Shown here: in pieces, positions 1 through 8,392 of the stretch
Numbering within the stretch: position 1 is the stretch's first letter
How the letters are laid out: each line of letters begins with the position of its first letter
Assembly (NCBI GenBank): GCA_019119635.1
Contig: DWWP01000034.1
Location: forward strand, 80,318-144,317
Direction of reading: 5' to 3'
From: Candidatus Dietzia intestinipullorum
GTDB lineage: Bacteria; Actinomycetota; Actinomycetes; Mycobacteriales; Mycobacteriaceae
Length of the DNA stretch: 64,000 bases
Made by a program: the position numbers and the translations under genes
Notes under the pieces: generated by a model
Seen by the model: the letters and a program-made list of their open reading frames with translations, nothing else
The model's database searches: none
Told to the model about the DNA's origin: nothing

Positions 1-179
1 ACGCGGGGGCGCAGGTGGTGGACGTGGAGTACGGCAGGCGGGCCCGCATGACCGTCGCCGGGGCGATCGAGGTGATCGACCCCATCCTCGCCACCCGCAC
101 GTCCGGAGGGGCCCACTGGGAGCCGGCCGGGGAGACGACCACCGAGAACGCGGCTGAACCGCGAGATGTGGAATCCTGA
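1..179 (+). CDS. C-terminal end of a protein, possibly YigZ/IMPACT family
   Basis: An open frame enters from the left edge (first full codon at position 3) and stops at TGA 177-179, giving about 58 residues. The stretch VDVEYGRRARMTV followed by a run ending GGAHWEPAGE resembles the small C-terminal domain (DUF1949) of YigZ/IMPACT-type proteins, but too little is visible to be sure. The next gene starts within about 10 bases of the stop, so the two are probably cotranscribed. The family call is a guess; that this is a real gene end is better supported by codon usage. Confidence 0.45.
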   Translation, partial: AGAQVVDVEYGRRARMTVAGAIEVIDPILATRTSGGAHWEPAGETTTENAAEPRDVES

Positions 180-189
180 AGGTATGAGC

Positions 190-405
190 ATGCAGCCCTA
201 CCAACCCAACTCGATCGAGCTCAAGAAGCAGCAGGTCCGCAAGGACGCCAAGGTCGCGCTGATCGCCTCGGGTGTGACCGTCGTGTCGCTGCCGATCGCT
301 CTGTTCGCGAGCTCGTTCTTCACCGTGGTCGCGATCCTCGCGGGCATCGTGGCGGTCTACAAGGGCGTCCAGGTGCGCAATGCCATCAAGGGGCCCGACG
401 CCTAG
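190..405 (+). CDS. small membrane protein, unknown function
   Basis: A 71-residue protein (73 if the upstream ATG at 184 is used). ATG 190 is preferred because GAAGG at 178-182 lies at a suitable ribosome-binding distance. The N-terminal third is polar and lysine-rich (SIELKKQQVRKDAKVAL). It is followed by two closely spaced hydrophobic segments, around residues 25-42 and 44-60, and a short basic tail. No family is recognised. It follows the upstream partial gene almost directly and converges on the nitroreductase gene, overlapping its end by 4 bases. Confidence 0.6.
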   Translation: MQPYQPNSIELKKQQVRKDAKVALIASGVTVVSLPIALFASSFFTVVAILAGIVAVYKGVQVRNAIKGPDA

Positions 406-1082
406 GTGCTCTGGTGGTGACGCACCACGTCACCGAGGTCGGCGCGCTCGGTCCGGAACGAGTTGGCCGGGTGATCGGCGTCCGCATAGCCGAACGCGAT
501 CCCGCACACGACCAGCCGATCCTCTCCCAGGCCCAGGTGTTCGCGGACGCCGTCCGAGTACAGCGCCAACGCCGCCTGCGCGCAGGTGGCCACACCCAGC
601 GAGGTCGCCGCCGACAGGAAGGTCGCCACGTAGCCTCCGCAGTCCACCGCGCCATATGTCCCGAGGCCCGCGTCCGTGGTGATCAGTGCGACATGGGGGG
701 CGCCGAAGAAGCGGAAATTCTCCAGCATCTGTCCGGCGCGGGCGTCATGGTCGGAACGCTCGATGCCCAGGGCGGTGTAGAGCCCGTAACCGCTGGCCCG
801 ACGGCGGTCCGCGTACACGCCCTCGTACCGCTCGGGCGCCGGCAGGTCCGACCGCATCTCATGCGTGACGACCCAGTCGGTGAGCGCGGTGGCGAACGCC
901 TCCGTCGCGGGACCCGACACCAGATCGACCTGCCAGGCCTGCGAGTTGCACCACGACGCCGTCCGCTGCGCCATCCGCAGTATCCGCTCGATGGTCTCCT
1001 CCGGGACGGGCTCGCCGGTGAAGCCACGGCAGCTGTGGCGGTCGTCGAGGATGGTCTCGAGCGCGGTGGCGGCGTCGGTCAT
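402..1082 (-). CDS. nitroreductase family protein
   Basis: A 226-residue FMN-dependent nitroreductase-like oxidoreductase. The N-terminal DDRHSCRGFTGEPVP segment is the family's FMN phosphate-binding arginine region. RTASWCNSQAWQVDLV is the usual active-site stretch, GAVDCGGYVATFLSAATSLGVAT the central helix, and DRLVVCGIAFGYAD the C-terminal strand before NSFRTER. Length is typical. Start ATG 1082 is preferred over an upstream start at 1127 because homology begins at MTDAATALE. The physiological substrate cannot be read from sequence; relatives reduce nitroaromatics or quinones with NAD(P)H. The gene is transcribed away from the S4 gene. Confidence 0.85.
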   Translation of the reverse strand: MTDAATALETILDDRHSCRGFTGEPVPEETIERILRMAQRTASWCNSQAWQVDLVSGPATEAFATALTDWVVTHEMRSDLPAPERYEGVYADRRRASGYGLYTALGIERSDHDARAGQMLENFRFFGAPHVALITTDAGLGTYGAVDCGGYVATFLSAATSLGVATCAQAALALYSDGVREHLGLGEDRLVVCGIAFGYADADHPANSFRTERADLGDVVRHHQST

Positions 1083-1178
1083 GGGAACTCCGGGTCTCTC
1101 GAGGGGGTGTCCGCCCGAGTCTCCCACGCGGGTGCTCTGGCGTCCGAGCCCGGCCGTCGCCTCCGATATGCTCGCGGC

Positions 1179-1544
1179 ATGGCAGTGCGGGTGGACGCGT
1201 GGACGTGGTCGGTGCGGCTGTTCCGGTCACGGACCAAGGCGGCCGCCGCGTGTCGCGGCGGTCATGTGAAGATCAACGGCGAGACGGCGCAGCCGTCGAA
1301 GACCGTCGTACCGGGTGACCGCGTGCAGGTCACGGGCGCGCCGGGGCGGACCCGCATCCTCGAGGTCGTGGAGACGGTGAGTAAACGCGTCGGGGCACCC
1401 GTGGCCGCGACCTGCTACATCGACCGATCGCCGCCCCCGCCGCCGGCGGAGATGCTGGCCTCGCAGCCGCGACGGGCCCGGGGCGCGGGCCGGCCCACGA
1501 AACGCGAGCGGCGCGAACTCGACCGGCTCCACGGCCGCAGGTGA
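1179..1544 (+). CDS. S4-domain RNA-binding protein (HslR-like)
   Basis: A 121-residue protein with an S4 RNA-binding domain over about residues 1-65: RVDAWTWSVRLFRSRTKAAAACRGGHVKINGE, then the PGDRVQV turn. The C-terminus is basic and proline-rich (RPTKRERRELDRLHGRR). This matches heat-shock-protein-15-like (HslR/RqcH-partner type) small S4 proteins, which bind stalled 50S subunits or rRNA. The start is ATG 1179; the frame stays open far upstream but that extension is antisense to the nitroreductase gene. Size agrees with the family (about 120-135 residues). Confidence 0.85.
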   Translation: MAVRVDAWTWSVRLFRSRTKAAAACRGGHVKINGETAQPSKTVVPGDRVQVTGAPGRTRILEVVETVSKRVGAPVAATCYIDRSPPPPPAEMLASQPRRARGAGRPTKRERRELDRLHGRR

Positions 1545-1591
1545 GCCCCGGCGGCCGGTGAGCGGACGGGCCCGTCACGGTGCCGGGACGG

Positions 1592-3754
1592 TCACCACCA
1601 GCCGGTCGCGGGCCCCATCTGCCGGGCGAGCTCACCGGAGGCCGACCGCACCCACGTGGCCGAGAGGTGGTGGGAGTCGTGGTAGACGATCACGTTGCCC
1701 ACCACGGCCGGGCACCCGTCGGCGCTGCACAGCCCGTCGGTGAGGTCGATCAGACGGACCGAGTCGAGTCCCGCCGCGGCGAGCGACGACGGGTTGATCG
1801 GGGCGATGGACACCTCGCGCGGCATCCCGCATTCCTCGGGGGTGCCCCCGTCGCCGAGGCAGTCGCCCGCGCGTTCGGGGCCCGTGCCGCGGTTGATCCA
1901 CGGGGTGTCCCGGATGGCCAGCACCCCGATGCCCTGGTCACCCAGCGCCCGCCACAGATCGACGTACTGGCGGGGCGTCACGTCGGGGCCGAGGACCCCG
2001 ACGGGACGCGAGGCGGTGGTGAAGACGAAATCGGGGGAGAGCCCGGCCAGCGCGGCGAGCGCGTTCGGGGTCCAGTCCGCGCAGCTCTCGTACAGGCCCT
2101 CGTCGTTGTCGGAGATCGTGGCGTCGAGCGTGAGCGGGCAGCCCATCTTGAGCACGGTCACCACGCGGAACCCGTAGTGCCGGCCGATCTCGTCGAGCCC
2201 GCTGAGCCAGTGCTCGGCGTGGGATCCGCCGACCAGGGCGACGGTGCGTTCCGCGTTCGGGTCGCCGTACACGCACATCAGTGCGTCGGTGGACTCGAAG
2301 TCGGCGATGCAGCCGTCCATTGTGCTGGCCGGGAGGTCGTGGACGACCTGCACCGGCGAGGGGATGTAGTCGGCGTCCTCGGGGGTCGGGACGCCCTCGA
2401 AGAAGGCGCGGGCGCCCGGGTGGTCGGCGTCGACGACCGAGTCGACGTAGGGCACCGCCGATCGTGACGACGAGGTGGCGGTCCACCAACCGACGGTGCC
2501 GACGCTCGCGACCGCGGCGACGGCGACGAGGGCGGTCGCGCCCACGAACCGCTGGTGCTCCGCAGCGGACCGTACGGGGCCGCCCCGGGCCGCGTCACGC
2601 GCCGCGGCGGCAGGCGTGACGCGGCCCTTCGCCCGGCTGCGCATGCGCAGCGGTCGTTCGATGTACTTCTCGGTGATCAGGGCCAGCACCACCGAGACGA
2701 CGACGATGACCACGCCCGCGAGCAGCGACAGGCCCGGCTCGCGGGTGTAGGAGAGCCACAGGATCAGGATCGGCCAGTGCCACAGGTACAGCGAGTAGGA
2801 GATGTCGCCGAGGCGGCGGAAGGCGCGGGCGGAGAGCAGCCACGCGACGGGGTCTCGTCGCGGCGTCGCGACCTCGCCCTCGGGCAGATTGCCGCCGAGG
2901 ACCACCAGCAGCGCGCCGCCGATCGGGTACCAGGCCAGGGGACCGGGGAAGTGGGCTGCGCCGTCGATGAGGAAGCCGCAACTGACGATCATCCCCAGGC
3001 CGAGCACGGTCGTGAGCATCCGGAGCGGCCACGGCAGGACGACCCCGGCCAGGAGGACCGCCGCGATACCACCGATGAGGAGCTCCCAGATCCGGGCGCC
3101 GGTGTCGTAGTAGTTCCACGGCTGGTTGGCGATCTGCCCCTGCACGGCCCACCAGGCCGAGAGCACGGTGCCGACGATCACGACGGCGAGCAGCAGTCGC
3201 TCGGGCGAGCCGCGCCGCACGACGCGTCGCCACAGGGCGGTGAGTCCGAGCACGACGACCAGGGCGAGCACGTAGAACTGCCCCTGGACCGACATGGACC
3301 ACAGATGCTGCATCGGCGAGATGGTCGCGTCCGCGGCCGCGTAGTCCTGCGAGGTGAACGCGAGTTCCCAGTTCTGGTAATAGAGCAGTGTCGCGGCGGT
3401 CTGGTCGAGGATCGCCGACCACTGCGTGGGGGGCTTGATGAGCAGGGTGCCCGCCACGGTGGCGGTGACCGTGACGACCAGGGCCGGGTACAGGCGGCGC
3501 GCGAGTCGTTTGAGATGCGGCAGCGGGTTGAGAGAGGTCCGGTCGTCCGCGGCGCCACGCATGAGTGAGCCGAGGAAGAAGAAGCCCGAGAGCGTGAGGA
3601 ACACGTCGACGCCGCCGGAGACACGGCCCATCCACAGGTGGAAGACGACGACGAGCGCGATGGCCAGGCCACGCAGCCCGTCGATGTCGTGCCTGTAGGC
3701 CATCTTCCGCCGGGGCCGGCGAGGCGGCGCGGTGGGAGATTCTGGGGAGGCCAC
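1592..3754 (-). CDS. acyltransferase 3 / SGNH-hydrolase fusion membrane protein
   Basis: A 720-residue protein with two modules. Residues about 18-370 form an acyltransferase-3 (OafA/YrhL) membrane domain beginning with the hallmark RHDIDGLRGLAI and carrying about ten hydrophobic segments. After one more membrane segment near residue 405, a C-terminal extracytoplasmic SGNH-like domain shows block I as VGGSHAEHWLSG and the catalytic Asp-His end as YHDSHHLS. Such fusions O-acetylate cell-surface glycans or glycolipids. The start is GTG 3754; ATG 3703 (MAYRHDIDG) is an alternative that keeps the whole domain. Neighbours do not reveal the acceptor. Confidence 0.85.
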   Translation of the reverse strand: MASPESPTAPPRRPRRKMAYRHDIDGLRGLAIALVVVFHLWMGRVSGGVDVFLTLSGFFFLGSLMRGAADDRTSLNPLPHLKRLARRLYPALVVTVTATVAGTLLIKPPTQWSAILDQTAATLLYYQNWELAFTSQDYAAADATISPMQHLWSMSVQGQFYVLALVVVLGLTALWRRVVRRGSPERLLLAVVIVGTVLSAWWAVQGQIANQPWNYYDTGARIWELLIGGIAAVLLAGVVLPWPLRMLTTVLGLGMIVSCGFLIDGAAHFPGPLAWYPIGGALLVVLGGNLPEGEVATPRRDPVAWLLSARAFRRLGDISYSLYLWHWPILILWLSYTREPGLSLLAGVVIVVVSVVLALITEKYIERPLRMRSRAKGRVTPAAAARDAARGGPVRSAAEHQRFVGATALVAVAAVASVGTVGWWTATSSSRSAVPYVDSVVDADHPGARAFFEGVPTPEDADYIPSPVQVVHDLPASTMDGCIADFESTDALMCVYGDPNAERTVALVGGSHAEHWLSGLDEIGRHYGFRVVTVLKMGCPLTLDATISDNDEGLYESCADWTPNALAALAGLSPDFVFTTASRPVGVLGPDVTPRQYVDLWRALGDQGIGVLAIRDTPWINRGTGPERAGDCLGDGGTPEECGMPREVSIAPINPSSLAAAGLDSVRLIDLTDGLCSADGCPAVVGNVIVYHDSHHLSATWVRSASGELARQMGPATGWW

Positions 3755-3944
3755 TGGCAGGTACTTCCTGACGGTTCGGCGGGGTTCGGGACGATGATCC
3801 GGCCCGGCGCCTACGCGATCACGGCGCGGCGGAGCCGGGTCCGATTAGACCACAGAGAGGCCGCCGTCCCCACGTTGGTACAGTCCGGCGCATGATGATC
3901 TCGCCGCCGACCGGCCACGATCCCGTGGGCTCGTAGGAACCCCG

Positions 3945-4532
3945 ATGAGGCGTGGCGCATGGGGGACACTCGTGGGGATGCTCGCCCCGGCGGTGCTCGC
4001 GCTCGTGCTCTGGGTGCTGGCAGCGCCGCGGTCGGAGCTGCTGTCGGTGGGCGGTGGCCGAGGGGTGAGGATCGGCGACGAGGGCGCGGCCGGCGGAGCC
4101 CAGCTGCTGATGCTCGCGATCCTGCTCGGGTTCGCGGCGGCGTGTTCTGCGCTCGTGTTGTGGCACCGCCACCCGGGGCTGCGCCGGCCCTCCGGCGTGC
4201 CCGCGCTGGTGCTCCTGCCGGGTCTGGTGTGTGCGGTTGTCGCCGCGCTCGCCTCGCCGGCGGCGGCGCTCCTCGCCTCGCCTCCCTCCGACAGTGAGGC
4301 CGGGCAGGTCGTCGCGCAGGCACCGGCGGCCGGGGAACTGTTCTTCGGCCGCATGATCTACGGGGTGTCCGGCCCGGAGTGGGGCCTCTTCCCGCCGGGG
4401 ACCGGCTGGCTCGTCTGGGGCACGATGATCGCCGCGTTCACGGTGGCCGCGCTGGCCCATTTCAGTCCGTCCCGACAGCTCGGGGACGAGCCCGTCGCGG
4501 GACCCGATCAGGCCGCCGCGGCCGCGGACTGA
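3945..4532 (+). CDS. DUF2567-like integral membrane protein
   Basis: A 195-residue protein with about four hydrophobic segments (residues 8-26, 50-68, 84-106 and 155-175). Between them lie a polar extracytoplasmic-looking loop after the first segment and a GELFFGRMIYG segment before the last. The layout (one helix, about 30-residue loop, paired helices, second loop, last helix) recalls mycobacterial DUF2567 proteins, but the match is architectural only. Start ATG 3945 is preceded by AGGAA. A 14-codon reading frame (3892-3936) ends just before the start, its stop codon touching the ribosome-binding site. Function unknown. Confidence 0.6.
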   Translation: MRRGAWGTLVGMLAPAVLALVLWVLAAPRSELLSVGGGRGVRIGDEGAAGGAQLLMLAILLGFAAACSALVLWHRHPGLRRPSGVPALVLLPGLVCAVVAALASPAAALLASPPSDSEAGQVVAQAPAAGELFFGRMIYGVSGPEWGLFPPGTGWLVWGTMIAAFTVAALAHFSPSRQLGDEPVAGPDQAAAAAD

Positions 4533-4537
4533 CGCGG

Positions 4538-5251
4538 TCACCCCGCCCCGCCGCGCTGGGCGGGCGGCCGCAGTGCCGCGAACTGGTCGGTGATCCGCAG
4601 TCGTCGTTCGGCGAACCGGTAGAGGGCGGCCGGCCGGCCGCCCGTGGGGCCGGGGGGCGCGCTGCGCCCGCACCGCACGAGCTCGCCGCGGCGCGTGAGG
4701 ACGCGCTGCAGGTTGGTCGGATCCACCGGGTGGCCGAGGGCGGCCGCGTAGAGCTGGGCCAGCTCGGAGAGCGTGAACTCCTCCGGGGCGAGCGCGAAGC
4801 CGAGCGTGGAGTAGGACAGTTTGGCGGCCAGGCGCGCCCGCGACCGGGCCACGATCTCGGCGTGGTCGTAAACGGTGTCCGGGAGCTCGTCCACGCGGAA
4901 CCACGCGGTGTCGTCCGGGATGGCCGGATCGGTGTCGCAGGGCAGGAGGCCGAGGAATCCGGAGGCGAACTCCCGGCAACGGGGGACCCGGTGCGGGTCG
5001 GAGAACTCGGCGACGGACTCGAGGTGGCTCACCGTCCGGACGTCGACCTTCTCCGCGAGCTGCCGCGTGGCGGAGGTCGCGAGGTCCTCGTCGTCCCTGA
5101 CGGTGCCGCCCGGCAACGCCCACCGGCCCGCCTGCGCTCCGAGGGCGTGCTGCCAGAGCAGCACGTGGAGCACCGGTGCGGAGGATTCGGGCACCGGCCT
5201 CGCCTGGGCCACGACGACGAGGACGACGTGTCCGGTGTTACACTTCGACAT
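4538..5251 (-). CDS. nrtR: NrtR-type Nudix transcriptional regulator of NAD synthesis
   Basis: A 237-residue protein with an N-terminal Nudix-like domain (residues about 7-135) and a C-terminal winged-helix region (about 150-230). The Nudix box starting near G49 is degenerate: the expected REUXEE core reads RQLAEK, so the catalytic glutamates are lost. This is typical of NrtR, which senses ADP-ribose/NAD metabolites rather than hydrolysing them. The gene diverges from nadA across a 70-bp gap holding a perfect inverted repeat that starts two bases from its own start codon. That implies repression of nadAC and autoregulation. ATG 5251 is chosen by homology and by the operator position. Confidence 0.85.
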   Translation of the reverse strand: MSKCNTGHVVLVVVAQARPVPESSAPVLHVLLWQHALGAQAGRWALPGGTVRDDEDLATSATRQLAEKVDVRTVSHLESVAEFSDPHRVPRCREFASGFLGLLPCDTDPAIPDDTAWFRVDELPDTVYDHAEIVARSRARLAAKLSYSTLGFALAPEEFTLSELAQLYAAALGHPVDPTNLQRVLTRRGELVRCGRSAPPGPTGGRPAALYRFAERRLRITDQFAALRPPAQRGGAG

Positions 5252-5252
5252 G

Positions 5253-5273
5253 TTTTCGATTGTAAGTCGAAAA
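5253..5273. promoter_or_regulatory. NrtR operator (21-bp palindrome)
   Basis: TTTTCGA at 5253-5259 and TCGAAAA at 5267-5273 form a perfect 7-bp inverted repeat with a 7-base spacer (TTGTAAG), centred in the nrtR-nadA divergent gap. The left arm touches the nrtR start codon. AT-rich arms stand out in this GC-rich DNA. Position and regulator identity make an NrtR site the natural reading. Confidence 0.8.
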
Positions 5274-5321
5274 CGGGGCGGATGGTATTCGCCCCGGACG
5301 AAGAGATCGGGAGGGGCAGAC

Positions 5322-6383
5322 ATGACCACTGCCACGGGAACGCAGACCACGACCCGGCGGCTCGCGTCGCCGCTGGCAGACCGGGTCCGCCGGGGCCGGC
5401 ACGGGTACACGGGGGTGGAGCCCACCGCGGAGTGGGCGGAGGAGATCCGGAGACTCGCCGCCGAGCGCGATGCCGTGATCCTCGCGCACAACTACCAGGT
5501 CCCGGCGATCCAGGACATCGCCCATCACGTGGGTGACTCGCTGGCCCTCTCGCGTCTGGCCGCGAGCTCGCAGCAGTCGACCATCGTCTTCTGCGGCGTT
5601 CATTTCATGGCCGAGACCGCCAAGATCCTCTCGCCGGAGAAGACGGTGCTCATCCCCGACGAGGAGGCCGGGTGCTCGCTGGCGGAGTCGATCGACGCCG
5701 AGCAGTTGGCCGAATGGAAGTCCGAGCACCCCGACGCCGTCGTGGTCTCCTACGTCAACACGACCGCCGCGGTGAAGGCGCTCACCGACATCTGCTGCAC
5801 GAGCTCGAACGCTGTGGACGTGGTGGAGTCCATCGATCCGGACCGCGAGGTGCTCTTCCTGCCGGACCAGTTCCTCGGTGCCCACGTGCGCCGCGCGACG
5901 GGGCGGGACAACGTGCTGGTGTGGGCCGGGGAGTGCCACGTCCACGCGGCGATCAACGGCGATCAGCTCACCGAGCGGTCGCAGTCGCACCCCGGGGCCG
6001 AGCTCTTCGTGCACCCCGAGTGCGGGTGCGCCACCAGCGCCCTGCACCTGGCCACCGAGGGGGCGGTCCCCGCCGACCGGGTGAAGATCCTGTCGACGGG
6101 CGGGATGGTCGACGCCGCCCGCGCATCGGGTGCCGGCGAGGTGCTGGTGGCCACCGAGGTCGGCATGATCCACCAGTTGCGCAAGGCGGCGCCGGAGATC
6201 GACTTCATGCCCGTCAACGAGAACGCGAGCTGCCCCTACATGAAGATGATCACCCCGGCGGCGCTGCTCCGCACACTGGCCGAAGGCGCAGACGAGGTCC
6301 ACGTGGACGCCGCCACCGCCGAGGCCGCCCGCGGGTCCGTGGAGCGGATGGTGGCGATCGGCAACCCGGGGTCCGGGGAGTGA
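5322..6383 (+). CDS. nadA: quinolinate synthase A
   Basis: A 353-residue 4Fe-4S enzyme condensing iminoaspartate with dihydroxyacetone phosphate to quinolinate in de novo NAD synthesis. AHNYQVP (residues about 55-61) is the substrate-binding signature. The three cluster cysteines are C91 ([11 protein letters not shown]), C205 ([11 protein letters not shown]) and C304 (ASCPYMKMI). Start ATG 5322 follows a strong GGGAGGGG ribosome-binding site; the open frame upstream runs antisense into nrtR and is not coding. It overlaps nadC by 4 bases. Regulation is expected through the NrtR palindrome about 50 bases upstream. Confidence 0.97.
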   Translation: MTTATGTQTTTRRLASPLADRVRRGRHGYTGVEPTAEWAEEIRRLAAERDAVILAHNYQVPAIQDIAHHVGDSLALSRLAASSQQSTIVFCGVHFMAETAKILSPEKTVLIPDEEAGCSLAESIDAEQLAEWKSEHPDAVVVSYVNTTAAVKALTDICCTSSNAVDVVESIDPDREVLFLPDQFLGAHVRRATGRDNVLVWAGECHVHAAINGDQLTERSQSHPGAELFVHPECGCATSALHLATEGAVPADRVKILSTGGMVDAARASGAGEVLVATEVGMIHQLRKAAPEIDFMPVNENASCPYMKMITPAALLRTLAEGADEVHVDAATAEAARGSVERMVAIGNPGSGE

Positions 6384-7270
6384 GCGCAGCGGCCGACCGG
6401 GCAGGTGCGCTCGGCGCCGGTGTCGACCCCGATACCCGGCAGGACGCGCTGCTGATCGTCCGGCGCGCCCTGGAGGAGGACCTGCGGTACGGCCCCGACG
6501 CCACCTCGGTGGCCACCGTTCCCGCAGGGGCCCGGGCCGTGGCGCGCATGGTCACCCGGCAGGACGGTGTGGTCGCGGGACTGCCGTTGATCGAGATGGT
6601 GGCGACGGAGGTGCTCGGTGAGGACGCCCGCGTCGTGCTCCTGGCGAGCGACGGTGACCGCGTGGCGGCCGGCGACGCCGTCGCCGAGATCACCGCGCCG
6701 GCGCTCGGTCTGCTGACCATGGAGCGGACGATGCTCAACCTCGTCTGCCATCTGTCCGGGATCGCCACCGCGACCCGCGAGTGGGCGGACGCCCTCGAGG
6801 GGACCCGGTGCGCCGTGCGGGACACGCGTAAGACCCTCCCGGGCATGCGGCTGCTGCAGAAGTACGCGGTGCGGTGCGGGGGCGGCGTCAATCACCGACT
6901 GGGGCTGGGCGACGCCGTCCTCGTCAAGGACAACCACGTCGTCGCCGCCGGCGGGGTGCGCCCCGCCCTCGAGGCGGTCCGCGAACAGTTCCCGGGCCTG
7001 CCGTGCGAGGTCGAGGTCGATTCGCTCGAGCAGCTGGACCAGATGCTCGAGGCGGGGGTGGACCTGGTGCTCCTGGACAACTTCGCGGTGTGGCAGACCC
7101 AGATCGCCGTGCAGCGCCGCGACAAGGTCTCTCCCGGCACGCGGCTGGAGTCCAGCGGGGGCCTCACTTCGGACGTGGCCGCCGACTACGCGCGGTGTGG
7201 CGTGGACTTCCTCGCCGTGGGTGCGCTGACGCACTCTGTCACCGCCCTGGACCTCGGACTGGACATGTGA
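6380..7270 (+). CDS. nadC: nicotinate-nucleotide pyrophosphorylase (carboxylating)
   Basis: A 296-residue quinolinate phosphoribosyltransferase. [12 protein letters not shown] near the N-terminus, [17 protein letters not shown] (PRPP/quinolinate pocket) and [13 protein letters not shown] are the family signatures. The C-terminal [20 protein letters not shown] forms the phosphate-binding barrel end. GTG 6380 overlaps the nadA stop (GTGA). In mycobacteria nadB, encoding L-aspartate oxidase, lies between nadA and nadC; here it is absent, so iminoaspartate must come from elsewhere. The next gene starts 67 bases downstream. Confidence 0.96.
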   Translation: MSAAADRAGALGAGVDPDTRQDALLIVRRALEEDLRYGPDATSVATVPAGARAVARMVTRQDGVVAGLPLIEMVATEVLGEDARVVLLASDGDRVAAGDAVAEITAPALGLLTMERTMLNLVCHLSGIATATREWADALEGTRCAVRDTRKTLPGMRLLQKYAVRCGGGVNHRLGLGDAVLVKDNHVVAAGGVRPALEAVREQFPGLPCEVEVDSLEQLDQMLEAGVDLVLLDNFAVWQTQIAVQRRDKVSPGTRLESSGGLTSDVAADYARCGVDFLAVGALTHSVTALDLGLDM

Positions 7271-7337
7271 CCTGAGTCCTGTCCCGGGGAGGCGGCCGGG
7301 GGTGCCGCCGCGCAGGTTCGGCGTAGGGTGCACGTCT

Positions 7338-7862
7338 ATGACGGGCTTCGGGGACGCGAGCGAGAAGCGATCGGCGGCAGAGCGACGGCAGCAGCGGATG
7401 GCGGAGGCCCGCCGCCGCGTCGAGTCGGGGGAGAACACCGCTCCACCACCGGCGGCTCCCGCCCCGACGCCGGCCTCCCGCCCACGTGCGGCCCGGTCGC
7501 CCGGGGCCGGCGCGGTCAACCCCACCGCCGCGCCCGGGTCGACGTATGCGGTCTGGCGCAGTGTCCAGCATTTCTGCACCACGGACTCACTCCCGGACGC
7601 CCGGAGCGGCGACCTCGACCTGCTCGTGGCCTGGTCGGACACGCTCCAGCCGTTCCGGCTCCGCCAGCGGGTCGTCGCCCGGCTCGACTCGCACGGCACC
7701 TGGTCGCCGGTGTGCTACGCCAAGGACGGGCGTCGCGAACCCATCAGCCAGGCCCAGGCGGACAAGTACCGCGAGGCGCGCCTCGGGGATTCGACGATGT
7801 CCGGGGGTGCCGTGCGTCCCCTCGACGACTCCGCCCACCCGGAGGTCACCGAGGAGCTCTGA
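7338..7862 (+). CDS. hypothetical protein, conserved-looking
   Basis: A 174-residue soluble protein. Residues 1-60 are charged then alanine/proline-rich and probably disordered. The compact part begins about residue 65 (STYAVWRSVQHFCTTDS) and contains LDLLVAWSDTLQPFRLRQRVVARLD and WSPVCYAKDGRREPISQAQADKYREARL, which read as a small alpha/beta domain. The tail is acidic. Start ATG 7338; an earlier in-frame start exists but has no better ribosome-binding site. It may be read through from nadC (67-base gap). I recognise no family. Confidence 0.6.
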   Translation: MTGFGDASEKRSAAERRQQRMAEARRRVESGENTAPPPAAPAPTPASRPRAARSPGAGAVNPTAAPGSTYAVWRSVQHFCTTDSLPDARSGDLDLLVAWSDTLQPFRLRQRVVARLDSHGTWSPVCYAKDGRREPISQAQADKYREARLGDSTMSGGAVRPLDDSAHPEVTEEL

Positions 7863-7874
7863 GCCGGCCCGGGT

Positions 7875-8348
7875 TCACGCGAGCGCGAACCGCCGTCCCT
7901 CCGGCTCCGGACCCGTGCTGAGGATCACCTCGTCGGTGCCCGCGCGCGCCGCGGCACGGGCGGTCGTCTCCTTAACGGTGTCGACCACCTCGTCGTCGTC
8001 CCCGGATTCGGGCACGGCCTCGGCGTCGCCGGGCTGATCGCGGACCGGGACCACCTTCCCGTTGCGCTCCAGGTCGATCACGGCCGTGCGTGCCGCCCGG
8101 GCGTACCGCAGGTTCCGCAGGGCGGGGGAGTCGACGTCGGGCGCCGCCGGATCCACGTCAGCCACGCGCAGTGGCTCTCCGGACGGCGACTCGTAGGCCT
8201 CGCAGACCGACTCGACGAGCTCGTCCAGACCGAGGCTGTCCCATTCGCCGAGCTTGTCCACGATGATCATCCGGGCACGGTCGAGGGTCGGCTGGTCCGG
8301 GACGGTCGCGGAGTCGATCGCGGAGCGGATCTCATCGGGAGAGTTCAT
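7875..8348 (-). CDS. hypothetical protein, acidic
   Basis: A 157-residue protein starting at ATG 8348 (MNSPDEIRSAIDSATVPDQP). The N-terminal 60 residues look helical (RARMIIVDKLGEWDSLGLDELVESVCEAYE), the middle is acidic, and the C-terminus contains EVVDTVKETTARAAARAG. No family recognised. It lies 44 bases downstream of the CDF transporter gene on the same strand and is probably the last gene of that operon. The open frame extends far upstream in antisense of the transporter; only the part from 8348 looks coding. Confidence 0.55.
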   Translation of the reverse strand: MNSPDEIRSAIDSATVPDQPTLDRARMIIVDKLGEWDSLGLDELVESVCEAYESPSGEPLRVADVDPAAPDVDSPALRNLRYARAARTAVIDLERNGKVVPVRDQPGDAEAVPESGDDDEVVDTVKETTARAAARAGTDEVILSTGPEPEGRRFALA

Positions 8349-8392
8349 GACCCGAGCCTGCCAGCCGGGGTGCCCGCCCGCACCCCGGCTGG

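Noticed and set aside
414..1178. Long N-terminal extension of the S4 protein
   Set aside because: It is antisense to the nitroreductase gene and lacks any domain; S4 homology begins at ATG 1179.
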